A DNA stretch of 64,000 nt from Fen-1273 sp963837815 (GCA_963837815.1 CAWIOS010000013.1:992001-1056000); one strand, 5' to 3'. Shown: positions 8,250 through 16,844, counted from the stretch's first letter. Notes: generated by a model from the sequence alone, not told the origin. Numbers and translations are program-made.

Positions 8250-9301
8250 GAAACAGTCTCCGCGATCCGGAGCCGCGCAAGGGGGGGGACGTCAAGCGGG
8301 GAGGTCATCCCACGGGCGAAGCGCATCGCGCCCACATACGCGATCATCGCACCGTTGTCCATGCAGTATTCCAGCCGTGGGGTACGGACGTTCAGCCCCC
8401 GCTTCCCTGCCTCTTCCTTCAGCCTCCGCCTCAGAAGGGAATTCGCCGACACACCCCCGGCGAGTGCGACATCCCTGACGCCGGTCCGCCGCGCGGCCTC
8501 CATCGTCCGCCCGACGAGGACGTCCACAACCGCGGCCTGGAAGCTCGCGCATATGTCGGCAAGCCGTTTCTCCCCCGCGTGCTCTCGTGCGGCGCCGGGC
8601 TCACCGAGCCCTTCCCTCCTGAGAAAATAGAGAACAGACGTTTTGATGCCGCTGAAGCTGAAGTCGAGCGTGGATTCGCCGGGAAACGACCGGGGGAACG
8701 TGATCGCGGAAGGGTCCCCGTGTGAGGCAAGCCTGTCGATTGCCGCTCCTCCGGGATACCCCAGTCCGAGCATCTTCGCCACCTTGTCGAACGCTTCACC
8801 CGCGGCGTCGTCGAGCGTTTCGCCCAGAAGCACGTGCGTGAAGGGAGACTTCACGTGAACGAGGAGCGTGTGCCCCCCCGAGACGATCAGCGCGACGAAC
8901 GGGTAGGCGGGGGGGGGATCCTCCAGGAACACGGAATAAAGGTGCCCTTCCATGTGGTTGACGGCGGTAAACGGTATGCCGAGGCCGAACGCGAGCGCTT
9001 TTCCGAAACTAAGCCCGACAAGGAGGGCGCCGACGAGTCCGGGTCCCTGCGTCGCGGCGATGCCGCCCAGATCCTCCTTCCGCACCCCCGCCGTTGCAAA
9101 GGCTTCCTGCACGACCTGTATGATCAGCCTCTGGTGCGCGCGCGAGGCGAGTTCCGGCACGACCCCCCCGTAGCGTGCGTGTATGAGCTGCGACGAGATC
9201 ACGTTCGAGGCGACCCGGCCGCGGACGAGGAGGGCCGCAGATGTTTCGTCGCACGACGTCTCGATGCCAAGCACGGTTATGTCTTCGCGCGGAATGCTCA
9301 T
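8246..9301 (-). CDS. tsaD: tRNA N6-adenosine threonylcarbamoyltransferase
   Basis: TsaD transfers the threonylcarbamoyl group to A37 of ANN-decoding tRNAs, working with TsaB and TsaE. The 351-residue protein has the ASKHA-fold start GIETSCDET (residues 12-20), the metal-binding HMEGH with His116 and His120, and the nucleotide-binding VSGGHT. The C-terminal half carries VALAGGVSANSLLR and EYCMDNGAMIAYVG. Length is normal. It is first in a minus-strand operon. A -7 element lies only four bases before the ATG, so the transcript may be leaderless. Confidence 0.97.
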   Translation of the reverse strand: MSIPREDITVLGIETSCDETSAALLVRGRVASNVISSQLIHARYGGVVPELASRAHQRLIIQVVQEAFATAGVRKEDLGGIAATQGPGLVGALLVGLSFGKALAFGLGIPFTAVNHMEGHLYSVFLEDPPPAYPFVALIVSGGHTLLVHVKSPFTHVLLGETLDDAAGEAFDKVAKMLGLGYPGGAAIDRLASHGDPSAITFPRSFPGESTLDFSFSGIKTSVLYFLRREGLGEPGAAREHAGEKRLADICASFQAAVVDVLVGRTMEAARRTGVRDVALAGGVSANSLLRRRLKEEAGKRGLNVRTPRLEYCMDNGAMIAYVGAMRFARGMTSPLDVPPLARLRIAETVS

Positions 9302-9305
9302 TTTC

Positions 9306-9336
9306 TCATTGTACGGAAGTGTGGCCTGAATTTCAA
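9306..9336 (-). promoter_or_regulatory. Putative -33/-7 promoter for tsaD
   Basis: On the minus strand TTG (9336-9334), 20 bases, then TACAATGA (9313-9306). The -7 box keeps TA but is a weaker match than the others. Spacing is the same 20 bases. The predicted start falls at or next to the tsaD ATG at 9301. Confidence 0.45.
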
Positions 9337-9345
9337 ATCGCGGTG

Positions 9346-9376
9346 TTGCGAACGATTGTTTTATTCACTATCTTAA
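9346..9376 (+). promoter_or_regulatory. -33/-7 promoter for rpmB
   Basis: TTG at 9346-9348, 20 bases, TATCTTAA at 9369-9376. It is divergent from the tsaD promoter. The predicted start is near 9382, about 25 bases before rpmB. Confidence 0.7.
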
Positions 9377-9406
9377 AAGCCTCAACTCTCATGATTGGAC
9401 GTCAGT

Positions 9407-9598
9407 ATGGCAAAGGTGTGCGACATCTGCGGAAAGAAGCCGGTCACCGGCAACAACATAAGCCATGCCCACAATCTCACACGGCGGCGCTGGGAACCCA
9501 ACCTCCAGAACGTCCGTGCGAAAGTCGACGGCCGAACGAAGCGCCTCCGGGTGTGCACGACGTGCATCAAGTCGAACAGGGTGTTGAAGGTCGCGTAA
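9407..9598 (+). CDS. rpmB: 50S ribosomal protein bL28
   Basis: A 63-residue ribosomal protein of the large subunit. It opens MAKVCDICGKKPVTGNNISHAHN and carries the typical RRWEPNLQNVRAKVDG and CTTCIKSNRV. Two CxxC pairs (CDIC, CTTC) mark it as the zinc-binding form. The start at ATG 9407 is chosen over an upstream in-frame codon because MAKVC is the conserved N-terminus. It leads a long plus-strand operon that continues with pgsA. Confidence 0.97.
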   Translation: MAKVCDICGKKPVTGNNISHAHNLTRRRWEPNLQNVRAKVDGRTKRLRVCTTCIKSNRVLKVA

Positions 9599-9699
9599 GA
9601 CCCCGCAAGGGAACTCCATCCTCTCACTGCCTGCCGGAACACCCCTCGGGATCGGCCCTGTGGTCCGGCGCGCACTGACCCACCGCAGGAAACTCCTGT

Positions 9700-10326
9700 A
9701 TGGCAAGGCTTGAAATACAGCTTACGCTCCCCAACCAGCTTACGCTCCTTCGGATTATCCTCACTCCGGTGTTCGTCCTTCTCCTGATGTCAGGATCCCC
9801 GCTCTACCTCCAGCTCTCCCTCGTCGTCTTCGTGATCGCGGCGCTGACGGACTGGTACGACGGCTGGATCGCCAGGAAAATGGGACACAGCTCCAGGTGG
9901 GGAAAATTCCTCGACCCGCTGGCCGACAAGATACTCTCCTCCGCCGCGCTTCTCACGTTCGTCGGGCTGAACCTCGTCGACGGGTGGATGGTCTGGATCG
10001 TCATCGCGCGGGATTTCCTTATCACGGGACTCCGGAGCTATGCCGAGTACCTCGACAGACCCATCGTGACGACAAAGGGTGCACAGGCAAAGACGTTCGG
10101 CCAGTTCGTCGTCATCTATTATATCCTGATCCTTCACGTCGCCCGGAGCGTCCCCCCCGTCTACCAGGAATTCGGCCCCACGATCGACACGCTCATGCAT
10201 CCGAAGGTCCTTTTCGGCATGATGCTCCTCGTGACGCTTTCCACCGCGGGGACGGGGATCGCCTACGTGTTCGACAACAGAAAGGTCCTTCGCGAGCTCT
10301 ATGAACGGATCCGCCCGGCAACCTGA
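9700..10326 (+). CDS. pgsA: CDP-diacylglycerol-glycerol-3-phosphate 3-phosphatidyltransferase
   Basis: Makes phosphatidylglycerol phosphate from CDP-diacylglycerol and glycerol-3-phosphate in the inner membrane. The 208-residue protein has four to six membrane helices. The CDP-alcohol phosphotransferase motif, D-G-x2-A-R-x8-G-x3-D-x3-D, reads DGWIARKMGHSSRWGKFLDPLADK at about residues 51-74. The N-terminal LPNQLTLLRIILTP is typical. pgpA, which removes the phosphate in the next step, overlaps its end by 26 bases. Confidence 0.93.
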   Translation: MARLEIQLTLPNQLTLLRIILTPVFVLLLMSGSPLYLQLSLVVFVIAALTDWYDGWIARKMGHSSRWGKFLDPLADKILSSAALLTFVGLNLVDGWMVWIVIARDFLITGLRSYAEYLDRPIVTTKGAQAKTFGQFVVIYYILILHVARSVPPVYQEFGPTIDTLMHPKVLFGMMLLVTLSTAGTGIAYVFDNRKVLRELYERIRPAT

Positions 10327-10876
10327 GCCCCCTCGCGGGGGACGCGTCCCGTTTGCTGTCCGGTTCGTCGCCACGGGATTTTTTTCGGGGTACATCCCGT
10401 GGGCATCCGGCACATTCGGTTCCGTCGTCGGCCTCCTTCTGATCCTGATCCCCGGGGCGGCCTCCCCCGCCGCGCTCTCCGTTCTGATCGTGTTCGGATT
10501 CGTGATCGGCGTCTACACGTCAGGACGGGTGGCGGAGGCTGAGGGGAACGCGCTGACCCGCACCGCGGCGGCGGCGAAGGCGATGTTCCAGCCCGGCGGT
10601 CACGCGCAGGCCGATCCTTCCATCGTGGTCATCGACGAGATCGTCGGCATGTGGATTTCGCTCGCAGGGATAGCGATCGCGCCCGCGGCGTGCATCACGG
10701 CGTTCATACTCTTCAGACTTTTCGACGTCCTGAAGCCGGAGCCCGCACGGTCGCTCGAACGGCTGCCCGGCGGGTGGGGGATCATGCTTGACGACGTCGT
10801 CGCAGGCGCGTACGCGAACATCGGGACCCGGGGGATCCTCCTTCTCTGGGCGCTCATGGGAAGGGGGACGGGATGA
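10301..10876 (+). CDS. pgpA: Phosphatidylglycerophosphatase A
   Basis: Dephosphorylates phosphatidylglycerol phosphate to phosphatidylglycerol, following PgsA. The 191-residue membrane protein shows the family N-terminus FVATGFFSGYIPWASGTFGSVVGL, the acidic active-site stretch VVIDEIVGMWISL, and FRLFDVLKPEPARSLERLPGGWGIMLDDVVAGAYAN at the C-terminal side. All are diagnostic of PgpA. The ATG lies inside the end of pgsA, suggesting translational coupling. Confidence 0.93.
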   Translation: MNGSARQPEPPRGGRVPFAVRFVATGFFSGYIPWASGTFGSVVGLLLILIPGAASPAALSVLIVFGFVIGVYTSGRVAEAEGNALTRTAAAAKAMFQPGGHAQADPSIVVIDEIVGMWISLAGIAIAPAACITAFILFRLFDVLKPEPARSLERLPGGWGIMLDDVVAGAYANIGTRGILLLWALMGRGTG

Positions 10877-10877
10877 C

Positions 10878-12122
10878 TTGAACGCGCACATACTCACGGT
10901 CGGGGACGAACTCCTGATCGGACAGATCATCAACACGAACCAGGCGTTCATCGCGCGGAGGCTGAATGCGATCGGCGTGGACGTCGCCGGGATGTCGACG
11001 GCGGGGGACACGCAGGGCGGTCTGCTCGGCGCGCTCCGCGCCGCCAGGGACTCCGCTGACGTGACGGTTGTGACGGGGGGACTCGGGCCGACGCACGACG
11101 ACGTCACGCGAACGGCGCTCTGCACGTTTTTCAACACCGACCTCGTTCCCGACGACGGCGTGCGACGCCACATCGCCGCCCTCATGCAGAAGCGGAATTT
11201 CCCCTGGACCGCCGCGGCCGAAGACCAGGCGCTCGTCCCGCGTTCCGCGCACGTCTTCCCCAACCCGCTCGGTACCGCCCCGGGACTCCGGTTCGAAGAG
11301 GAGGGAAAATTCGTGTTCGCCCTCCCCGGCGTCCCCTACGAAATGGAGGCCATGATCGATGAATCGGTCATCCCCTTTCTCGCTCCCCGCTCCGGGCCGA
11401 ACGTGATCCGGCACAGGACGCTCCTGACGACGGGAATCGCCGAGAGCTTCCTCTCCGCGCAGATCGGGAACCTGGAGGGAATCCTCCGGGGGAGGGCGAC
11501 GCTCGCGTTCCTCCCCTCCCCCGCAGGGGTCCGGCTCCGGATCACCGTGCACGGGAGCTCCGCGCCCGAAGCCGACGGCATCGTGCGCGACGTCGAGTCG
11601 GGCATCCGGGCGAGAGTCTCGCGGTACATCTACGGAACGGACGAGGAGGACCTTGAGACCGTCCTCGGGCGGATGCTCGCGGAGCGGCATCTCACGATCG
11701 CCGTCGCGGAGTCGTGCACGGGGGGACTCATCGCACACAGGCTGACGAATGTCAGCGGGAGCTCGGCGTACGTTGAGCGGGGGGTCGTCACCTACAGTGA
11801 CGCCTCCAAATCGGAACTCCTCGCGGTGCCCGCCGGTCTCATTGGTGCGCACGGGGCGGTCAGCCGGGAGGTGGCCTGTTCGATGGCTGACGGGGTCCGC
11901 CGTGCCGCCGGAACCGATATCGGGCTCTCGACAACCGGGATCGCCGGCCCCACGGGAGGAACCCCCGACAAGCCCGTGGGGACGGTCTGGATCGGCATCG
12001 CGGACCGGGGAGAGACGCTTGCACTGAAATTCAACTTCGGCGAAGGACGCACGCGCGTGAAGGAACGCGCTTCGCAGGCCGCGATGGAGCTTGTGCGCAG
12101 GCGCCTCCTGAAATTCGAGTAG
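10878..12122 (+). CDS. cinA: CinA: nucleotide-binding domain plus NMN amidohydrolase
   Basis: A 414-residue protein with an N-terminal molybdopterin-binding-like domain (LTVGDELLIGQIINTNQAFIARRL, GGLGPTHDDVT) and a C-terminal CinA domain (AVAESCTGGLIAHRLTNVSGSS, GIAGPTGGTPDKPVGTVWIGIA). The latter has nicotinamide-nucleotide deamidase activity in studied members and salvages NMN. Start is taken as TTG 10878, one base after the pgpA stop, because the conserved domain begins within five residues of it. Close linkage of cinA with recA is known in other bacteria. Confidence 0.92.
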   Translation: MNAHILTVGDELLIGQIINTNQAFIARRLNAIGVDVAGMSTAGDTQGGLLGALRAARDSADVTVVTGGLGPTHDDVTRTALCTFFNTDLVPDDGVRRHIAALMQKRNFPWTAAAEDQALVPRSAHVFPNPLGTAPGLRFEEEGKFVFALPGVPYEMEAMIDESVIPFLAPRSGPNVIRHRTLLTTGIAESFLSAQIGNLEGILRGRATLAFLPSPAGVRLRITVHGSSAPEADGIVRDVESGIRARVSRYIYGTDEEDLETVLGRMLAERHLTIAVAESCTGGLIAHRLTNVSGSSAYVERGVVTYSDASKSELLAVPAGLIGAHGAVSREVACSMADGVRRAAGTDIGLSTTGIAGPTGGTPDKPVGTVWIGIADRGETLALKFNFGEGRTRVKERASQAAMELVRRRLLKFE

Positions 12123-12126
12123 CCCT

Positions 12127-12717
12127 ATGGATCGCCTCAGGCTGTTCATCGCCTTCGATACGCCCGCGGACGTGAAGCGGAGTCTCGCCCGCCTTGCGGA
12201 GGAACTGGCGCGCGCGTCGAAAGGGGTCCGCTGGGAAGCGCCGGCGAAATTCCACTGCACGCTCAGGTTCCTCGGCGACGTCGACCGCTCGCGTCTCGTC
12301 GCGCTGGAAGAAGAGACTCGACTGGCCGCGGCTCTCCCTCCCCTTTCGGTCGCGTACACGGGTTTAGGATTCTTTCCTCCGGCCGCGCGGCCGCGCGTCG
12401 TCTGGGCCGGGATCAGCGACATGCACGGAGATCTTCTCAGGCTGCAGGAACGGGTATCCGCCGGGCTCGCCCGGCTGGGATTCCCCCGGGAGGAGCGTCC
12501 CTTTCATCCCCACGTGACGCTGGGGCGCGTGCGCGACGGGGCGGACATCCGCGGGTTGATTGACATCGTGGAAACGCGTACATTTGACAGCCCGCCGGTG
12601 ATTGTCCCCGCTGTGGAGATCATGCAGAGCGTCCCCGGACCCAGCGGGTCCGCGTACGCTGTTGTCCGGTCGATCCCCCTTTCGGGGGCGCGCGGAAGCA
12701 TGCCGGACCCGTCGTAA
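12127..12717 (+). CDS. thpR: RNA 2',3'-cyclic phosphodiesterase (LigT/2H family)
   Basis: A 196-residue 2H phosphoesterase. Both catalytic H-x-T/S-x tetrapeptides are present: HCTL (about residues 42-45, in KFHCTLRFLG) and HVTL (in HPHVTLGRV, about 129-132). The N-terminus RLFIAFDTP is typical. Members hydrolyse 2',3'-cyclic phosphates to 2'-phosphates or join tRNA halves in vitro; the in vivo role is unclear. It sits four bases after cinA and ahead of recA. Confidence 0.9.
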   Translation: MDRLRLFIAFDTPADVKRSLARLAEELARASKGVRWEAPAKFHCTLRFLGDVDRSRLVALEEETRLAAALPPLSVAYTGLGFFPPAARPRVVWAGISDMHGDLLRLQERVSAGLARLGFPREERPFHPHVTLGRVRDGADIRGLIDIVETRTFDSPPVIVPAVEIMQSVPGPSGSAYAVVRSIPLSGARGSMPDPS

Positions 12718-12759
12718 TACGCCGTCATCCCGAGTATATACATCAACAAGGAGCTCCAC

Positions 12760-13908
12760 ATGTCCGAAGAGAAGGACCCGAAATACCAGGCATTGAAAAT
12801 CGCCCTCGACCAGATCGAAAAGCAGCACGGGAAGGGGAGCGTCATGCGGCTGGGCGAAGGGCCGATAGCGGTCGTGGACGTGATTTCGACAGGATCCGTT
12901 TCGCTCGACGCCGCCCTCGGGATCGGCGGCATCCCGCGCGGACGGGTGATCGAGGTCTTCGGCCCGGAGTCGTCGGGGAAAACGACGCTCTGCCTCCAGA
13001 TCATCGCGGAGGCGCAAAAAACGGGGGGGATCACCGCGTTCATCGACGCGGAACACGCGCTCGATCTCGCGTACGCGAAAAAACTGGGGGTGGACGTCAA
13101 CAACCTCCTCCTCTCGCAGCCGGAATTTGGCGAGCAGGCGCTCGAGATCGTGGAAACGCTCGTCAGGAGCGGAGCACTCGATGTGATCGTGATCGATTCC
13201 GTCGCGGCGCTCACCCCCCGGGCGGAAATCGAGGGGGAAATGGGGGACCCGAGCATGGGGGTCCAGGCGCGGCTTATGTCGCAGGCGCTCCGGAAACTCA
13301 CCTCCGCGATAAGCAAATCGAAAACCTCCGTGATATTCACGAACCAGCTCAGGATGAAAATCGGCGTCATGTTCGGCAACCCGGAGACGACGACGGGCGG
13401 GAATGCGCTCAAGTTCTACGCGTCGGTGCGCCTCGACGTCCGGCGGATCGAAGCGATCAAGGACGGGACTACGATCGTCGGGAACAGGACCCGCGTCAAG
13501 GTCGTCAAGAACAAAGTGGCTCCCCCCTTCCGCGAGGCGCAGTTCGACATACTGTACAACGAAGGGATCTCGCGGCTCGGCGATCTGGTGGACACCGCGG
13601 TGGAGCAGAACATCATCGCAAAATCAGGTTCCTGGTTCTCGTACGGCGAGGAGAGGATCGGCCAGGGGCGGGATGCCGTGAAGAAGTACCTGCAGGAGAA
13701 CGAAGCGCTCGCAAAAAAGATCGACGGCGAGCTCCGGAAAAAGCTCGGCCTTGCCGCCGCTTCCCGGCCCGCGCAGGGGGGAAACGGCGAAACTGCGAAC
13801 GCGAAGCGCGAACCGACGCCGGCCAGGCCCGCGGCGGTTCCCCCCGTGCCGAAGGCCGCGGCCCCGCCTCCTCCCGCTCCCCGCCCGGAACCCGCGAAAA
13901 AGAAGTAG
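12760..13908 (+). CDS. recA: Recombinase RecA
   Basis: Forms filaments on single-stranded DNA and drives strand exchange and the SOS signal. The 382-residue protein has Walker A GPESSGKT at residues 68-75 and the following typical motifs EHALD and VIDSVAALTPRAEIEGEMGD. A GAP-type C-terminal domain (WFSYGEERIGQGRDA) is present. The last 50 residues are an unusual Ala/Pro/Lys-rich tail rather than the usual acidic end. A clear Shine-Dalgarno sequence (AAGGAGCTCCAC) precedes ATG. I see no LexA-type operator that I can support. Confidence 0.98.
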   Translation: MSEEKDPKYQALKIALDQIEKQHGKGSVMRLGEGPIAVVDVISTGSVSLDAALGIGGIPRGRVIEVFGPESSGKTTLCLQIIAEAQKTGGITAFIDAEHALDLAYAKKLGVDVNNLLLSQPEFGEQALEIVETLVRSGALDVIVIDSVAALTPRAEIEGEMGDPSMGVQARLMSQALRKLTSAISKSKTSVIFTNQLRMKIGVMFGNPETTTGGNALKFYASVRLDVRRIEAIKDGTTIVGNRTRVKVVKNKVAPPFREAQFDILYNEGISRLGDLVDTAVEQNIIAKSGSWFSYGEERIGQGRDAVKKYLQENEALAKKIDGELRKKLGLAAASRPAQGGNGETANAKREPTPARPAAVPPVPKAAAPPPPAPRPEPAKKK

Positions 13909-13926
13909 CCGTCACTGCATCTCACT

Positions 13927-13953
13927 CCCCCGCGCCGCCCTGCGGCGCGGGGG
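13927..13953 (+). terminator. recA-recX hairpin (terminator or attenuator)
   Basis: A perfect 12-base-pair stem: CCCCCGCGCCGC (13927-13938), a three-base loop, and GCGGCGCGGGGG (13942-13953), followed by ATTCTTCT. It lies between recA and recX. In other bacteria a partial terminator here lowers recX expression relative to recA. Confidence 0.7.
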
Positions 13954-13974
13954 ATTCTTCTGCGCCGCTCCCGG

Positions 13975-14631
13975 ATGAAGATCACAAGAATCGAGCCCCA
14001 GAAAAAGCGCCCCGGCAGGAGGTCGATATTCGCCGACGGCGAGTTTCTGATCGGCGTTGCGACCGACACGCTCATCCGGTTCGGGCTCAGGACCGGGGAC
14101 GAAATTTCGAGCACACTTCTCGGGGAGATCGAGCATGCCGAGGAGATTCTCGGGGCGAAGGCCGCGGCGCTCCGGTCTCTTGCCGTCCGTCCCCGGACGG
14201 AGCGGGAAATACGCGACACGCTCCGCGACAAGGAGTTCAGCGACCAGGTCGCCGCAGAGACGATCGCGGCGCTGAAGGATTCGCGCCTCCTGGACGACGC
14301 CGGGTTCGCACGCTCCTACATCCGCAACGCGCTCACGCTGAGGCCCGCGGGGAGAATGCTGCTGAAACGGAAGCTTCTCCTCCTCGGCATCGCGAAGGAG
14401 CTGGCGGATGAAGCGCTCGACGAAATACTGGGGGGAATCAACCAGGAGGAGGAAGCGGCGAAGGCCGCTTCGGCGTTCGTGGCAAAGAAGCCGCGCGCGC
14501 GGCGGGAAGAGGGGAAACTGCGACAGCAGCTTACGGCGTATCTCCTCCGCCGGGGGTACACCTGGGACGTCGTGCAGCAGGTCGTCAGGACCGCATTGAA
14601 GGGGGAGCGGAGTGAAGGGGAAGATCTCTGA
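13975..14631 (+). CDS. recX: Regulatory protein RecX
   Basis: RecX binds RecA filaments and limits their activity. The 218-residue protein matches the three-helix-repeat RecX fold: AEEILGAKAAALRSLAVRPRTEREIRDTLRDKEF, RLLDDAGFARSYIRNALTLRPAGRMLLKRKLLLLGI, and the C-terminal RRGYTWDVVQQVV. Its place right behind recA, separated by a strong hairpin, supports the call. The start ATG at 13975 overlaps the base after the hairpin region and gives a normal length. Confidence 0.9.
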   Translation: MKITRIEPQKKRPGRRSIFADGEFLIGVATDTLIRFGLRTGDEISSTLLGEIEHAEEILGAKAAALRSLAVRPRTEREIRDTLRDKEFSDQVAAETIAALKDSRLLDDAGFARSYIRNALTLRPAGRMLLKRKLLLLGIAKELADEALDEILGGINQEEEAAKAASAFVAKKPRARREEGKLRQQLTAYLLRRGYTWDVVQQVVRTALKGERSEGEDL

Positions 14632-15304
14632 AGTCGTCTTCGATATTTTGACACTCCCTTCCCCGCAGGGAGCCCCTGAGGAGACGGAATACGCTCCCCG
14701 AAGCGTGCGTGAGGGGGATGACCCGGCGGACATCTTCCGCCGGATGAGCCTCGCTCCCCTGACGGCGCGAACGCTCTCCGTTGCAATGCTGAACCCGGAA
14801 ACCGGGCGGGGGATCGTCTGGTACGAGCACCCCGGGGGAACCCTGTCGCACTCCTCGAACGGGCTCATCACGCTGGTGCCGGCGGCCGAGGAGAAAATGC
14901 TCGAAGGGTTCTGGGATACCGTGACGAGATTTCAGAGGCTGATCACGTTCAACGGCAGGTCGTTCGATTCCCCCTTTCTCATGCTTCGATCCGCCCTCCT
15001 GGGGATCCCCCCCGCGCGCAATCTCCTCCCCTACCGGTTCAGCGCCGTCGAGCACTGCGACCTTCTGGACCAGCTGACGTTCTACGGGGCGACACGAAAA
15101 TTCTCGCTCGACGCGTACTGCAGGGGTTTCAGGATTTCTCCCCCGGGGGGCGGGGAGGGGCGGCCCGACATTCCGGACCTCGTCTCGTGCGGACGGCACA
15201 GGGAGGTCGCGGAGCTCGCCGCCCGCACTGTCAGCGCCACCGGGGAACTCTACCGGCGCTGGCAGGGGTACTTTTCATTTTCCGCCGGACGTGAGCTCTC
15301 CTAG
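14612..15304 (+). CDS. Predicted 3'-5' exonuclease (RNase H fold, PolB exo-like)
   Basis: A 230-residue protein starting at GTG inside the end of recX. It matches predicted PolB-type 3'-5' exonucleases: an N-terminal VVFDIL with the first acidic residue, a middle block RLITFNGRSFDSPFLMLRSALLGI with the Asp of the exo II motif, and HCDLLDQLTFYG followed by LDAYCRGF. The context next to recA and recX points to DNA repair, but no substrate can be named. The first motif reads D-I-L rather than the usual D-x-E, which may affect activity. Confidence 0.75.
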   Translation: MKGKISEVVFDILTLPSPQGAPEETEYAPRSVREGDDPADIFRRMSLAPLTARTLSVAMLNPETGRGIVWYEHPGGTLSHSSNGLITLVPAAEEKMLEGFWDTVTRFQRLITFNGRSFDSPFLMLRSALLGIPPARNLLPYRFSAVEHCDLLDQLTFYGATRKFSLDAYCRGFRISPPGGGEGRPDIPDLVSCGRHREVAELAARTVSATGELYRRWQGYFSFSAGRELS

Positions 15305-15900
15305 CGGCGGTCCGGATTCTCCCGCGTCTCCGCGGGGAGCCTTTTCCACCGTTTCCCCAGCTCGTAATAGATCATCGAGGCCGCGGAGAGCTTCAGGATG
15401 TCCCACCAGCTGAATATCAGGACCCCCGCCGTCAGCGCCGTCGATGCACTGTGCGTGGTGAAGACCGAGAGCTGGAGCGCGCCGATCGCAAACACGACGG
15501 CGAGCCCCGCGGACATCGAGAGAGCAATCCAGGGGAGCGTGTGGCGCTTCCGGACCACCTGTCCGACGATGAGTGCGGCAAGGGGAAACGCCATGAGGTA
15601 TCCCCCCGAGGGCCCGAGCAGAACGGCGAGCCCGAACGCCCCGCCGGCGAAAACCGGGAGCCCGAGAACGCCCGCGCCGATGTACGCGACCTGGCTTAAC
15701 ATCCCGTTGCGGCCGCCGAGAAAGGCTCCGGAAAGGAGAACCATCAGCGTCTGTAGCGTGTACGGGACGGGCTGGTGGGGGATCTCCAGCCGGGCCGAAA
15801 GCGTCGTCCCCGCCGCGAAGAGGATAATCCAGAACATCTGGACGAGCGCCGCCGGGATGTCCGAGGGCCTGCTGAGAGCAACCTTCGTCGAATCGTTCAT
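15301..15900 (-). CDS. bioY: Biotin transporter BioY (ECF S component)
   Basis: A roughly 199-residue membrane protein with about six hydrophobic helices. Family features include PHQPVPYTLQTLMVLLSGAFLGGRNGMLSQVAYIGAGVLGLPVFAGG and GPSGGYLMAFPLAALIVG. BioY captures biotin either alone or with the shared ECF energy module, which is not in this window. Start is ATG 15900 (MNDSTKV); an in-frame ATG at 15915 is also possible. It converges on the exonuclease gene with a four-base overlap. It may be read with the hydrolase upstream, 44-59 bases away. Confidence 0.92.
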   Translation of the reverse strand: MNDSTKVALSRPSDIPAALVQMFWIILFAAGTTLSARLEIPHQPVPYTLQTLMVLLSGAFLGGRNGMLSQVAYIGAGVLGLPVFAGGAFGLAVLLGPSGGYLMAFPLAALIVGQVVRKRHTLPWIALSMSAGLAVVFAIGALQLSVFTTHSASTALTAGVLIFSWWDILKLSAASMIYYELGKRWKRLPAETRENPDRR

Positions 15901-15959
15901 ACTCCATCGCCTCATTGGGTGTGATACCGCAGTTGTGCGGGGGGGGTGCGCCCCGTTCT

Positions 15960-16835
15960 CTAAAGAAACATGTGAAACCAGCGTGCCGTCAATTCCAGTA
16001 GTTGGTCCACCGCGGCGCTTCCGTGCCTGTAGGGATGCTTTGCGCCGAATGCGTGACCCGTCCCCTCGATCACGACGAGCTGCGATTTCGAGCGGTCCGA
16101 GGCGTCGTACAGCGACTGCGCTTCGGCCGGCTTCACGGACACGTCCGCCGATCCGTGTACGATGAGGAGGGGAACGTGCAGCGTCCGCACGGCGCGGAGT
16201 ATGTCGTATGCATCCCTGTTCGCTTCCAGGTCACGGAGAACATCGACGCCGAACCTGAGCCGCGTCCGCATGCCGCGGACCGTCACGGGAAGGAACCCGT
16301 CCCGTTCCCACGCCTCGCGCTGGTGCGGCGTGTACCTGTACAACGTTGCGACACTCCCCCATCCCGCAACTCCCCTGATGCCGGGTTCCCGCGATGCCGA
16401 GAGTATCGCAATCCCGCCGCCGCGGGAGTGCCCCACGATGCCGATCCTTGAAGGATCAGCGATCCCATGGGCGAGCCCACCTCCGCCGACGGCCCCGACA
16501 AGTGCCCGGACATCCTCCAGCTCTTTGCCGATCGTGTTCCGGGAGAATTTCTCAACCTCGTTGAATCTCCGCGAGCCGGAACCCACGCCGTTGTGGGAGA
16601 AATTGAAGACAACCGATGCGAACCCGAGGGCGGCGAGCCTCCGGCCGAAATAGGGAAAAGGTCCCCAGTCCTTGTGCGCGGTAAACCCGTGGCATACGAT
16701 GAGGAGGGGGAGCCCCGTCCCCCCGTCCGCGTAGCGCAGGTCCCCCGCCATCCCGTCCCCCGACGCATTGCGGAGAGTGAAGGAAGACTCGATCACGGCA
16801 CGATCGCTGCTCGGGGGGAATTCCGTGGAAGGCAT
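15960..16835 (-). CDS. Alpha/beta hydrolase
   Basis: A 291-residue hydrolase with the nucleophile elbow GHSRGG (Ser137), an oxyanion-hole region CHGFTAHKDWGPF, an Asp in IVHGSADVSVKP, and the likely catalytic His in EGTGHAFGAKHP. The layout resembles dienelactone-hydrolase or S9-like esterases. No signal peptide is visible, so it is probably cytoplasmic. The substrate is unknown. It is divergent from prs, and its -7 element lies nine bases before the ATG. Confidence 0.85.
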   Translation of the reverse strand: MPSTEFPPSSDRAVIESSFTLRNASGDGMAGDLRYADGGTGLPLLIVCHGFTAHKDWGPFPYFGRRLAALGFASVVFNFSHNGVGSGSRRFNEVEKFSRNTIGKELEDVRALVGAVGGGGLAHGIADPSRIGIVGHSRGGGIAILSASREPGIRGVAGWGSVATLYRYTPHQREAWERDGFLPVTVRGMRTRLRFGVDVLRDLEANRDAYDILRAVRTLHVPLLIVHGSADVSVKPAEAQSLYDASDRSKSQLVVIEGTGHAFGAKHPYRHGSAAVDQLLELTARWFHMFL

Positions 16836-16844
16836 TGGGTGTGC

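Noticed and set aside
10854..12422. Antisense frame of over 500 codons opposite cinA and thpR
   Set aside because: Arginine- and proline-rich shadow of the coding strand; both plus-strand genes are complete and recognisable.
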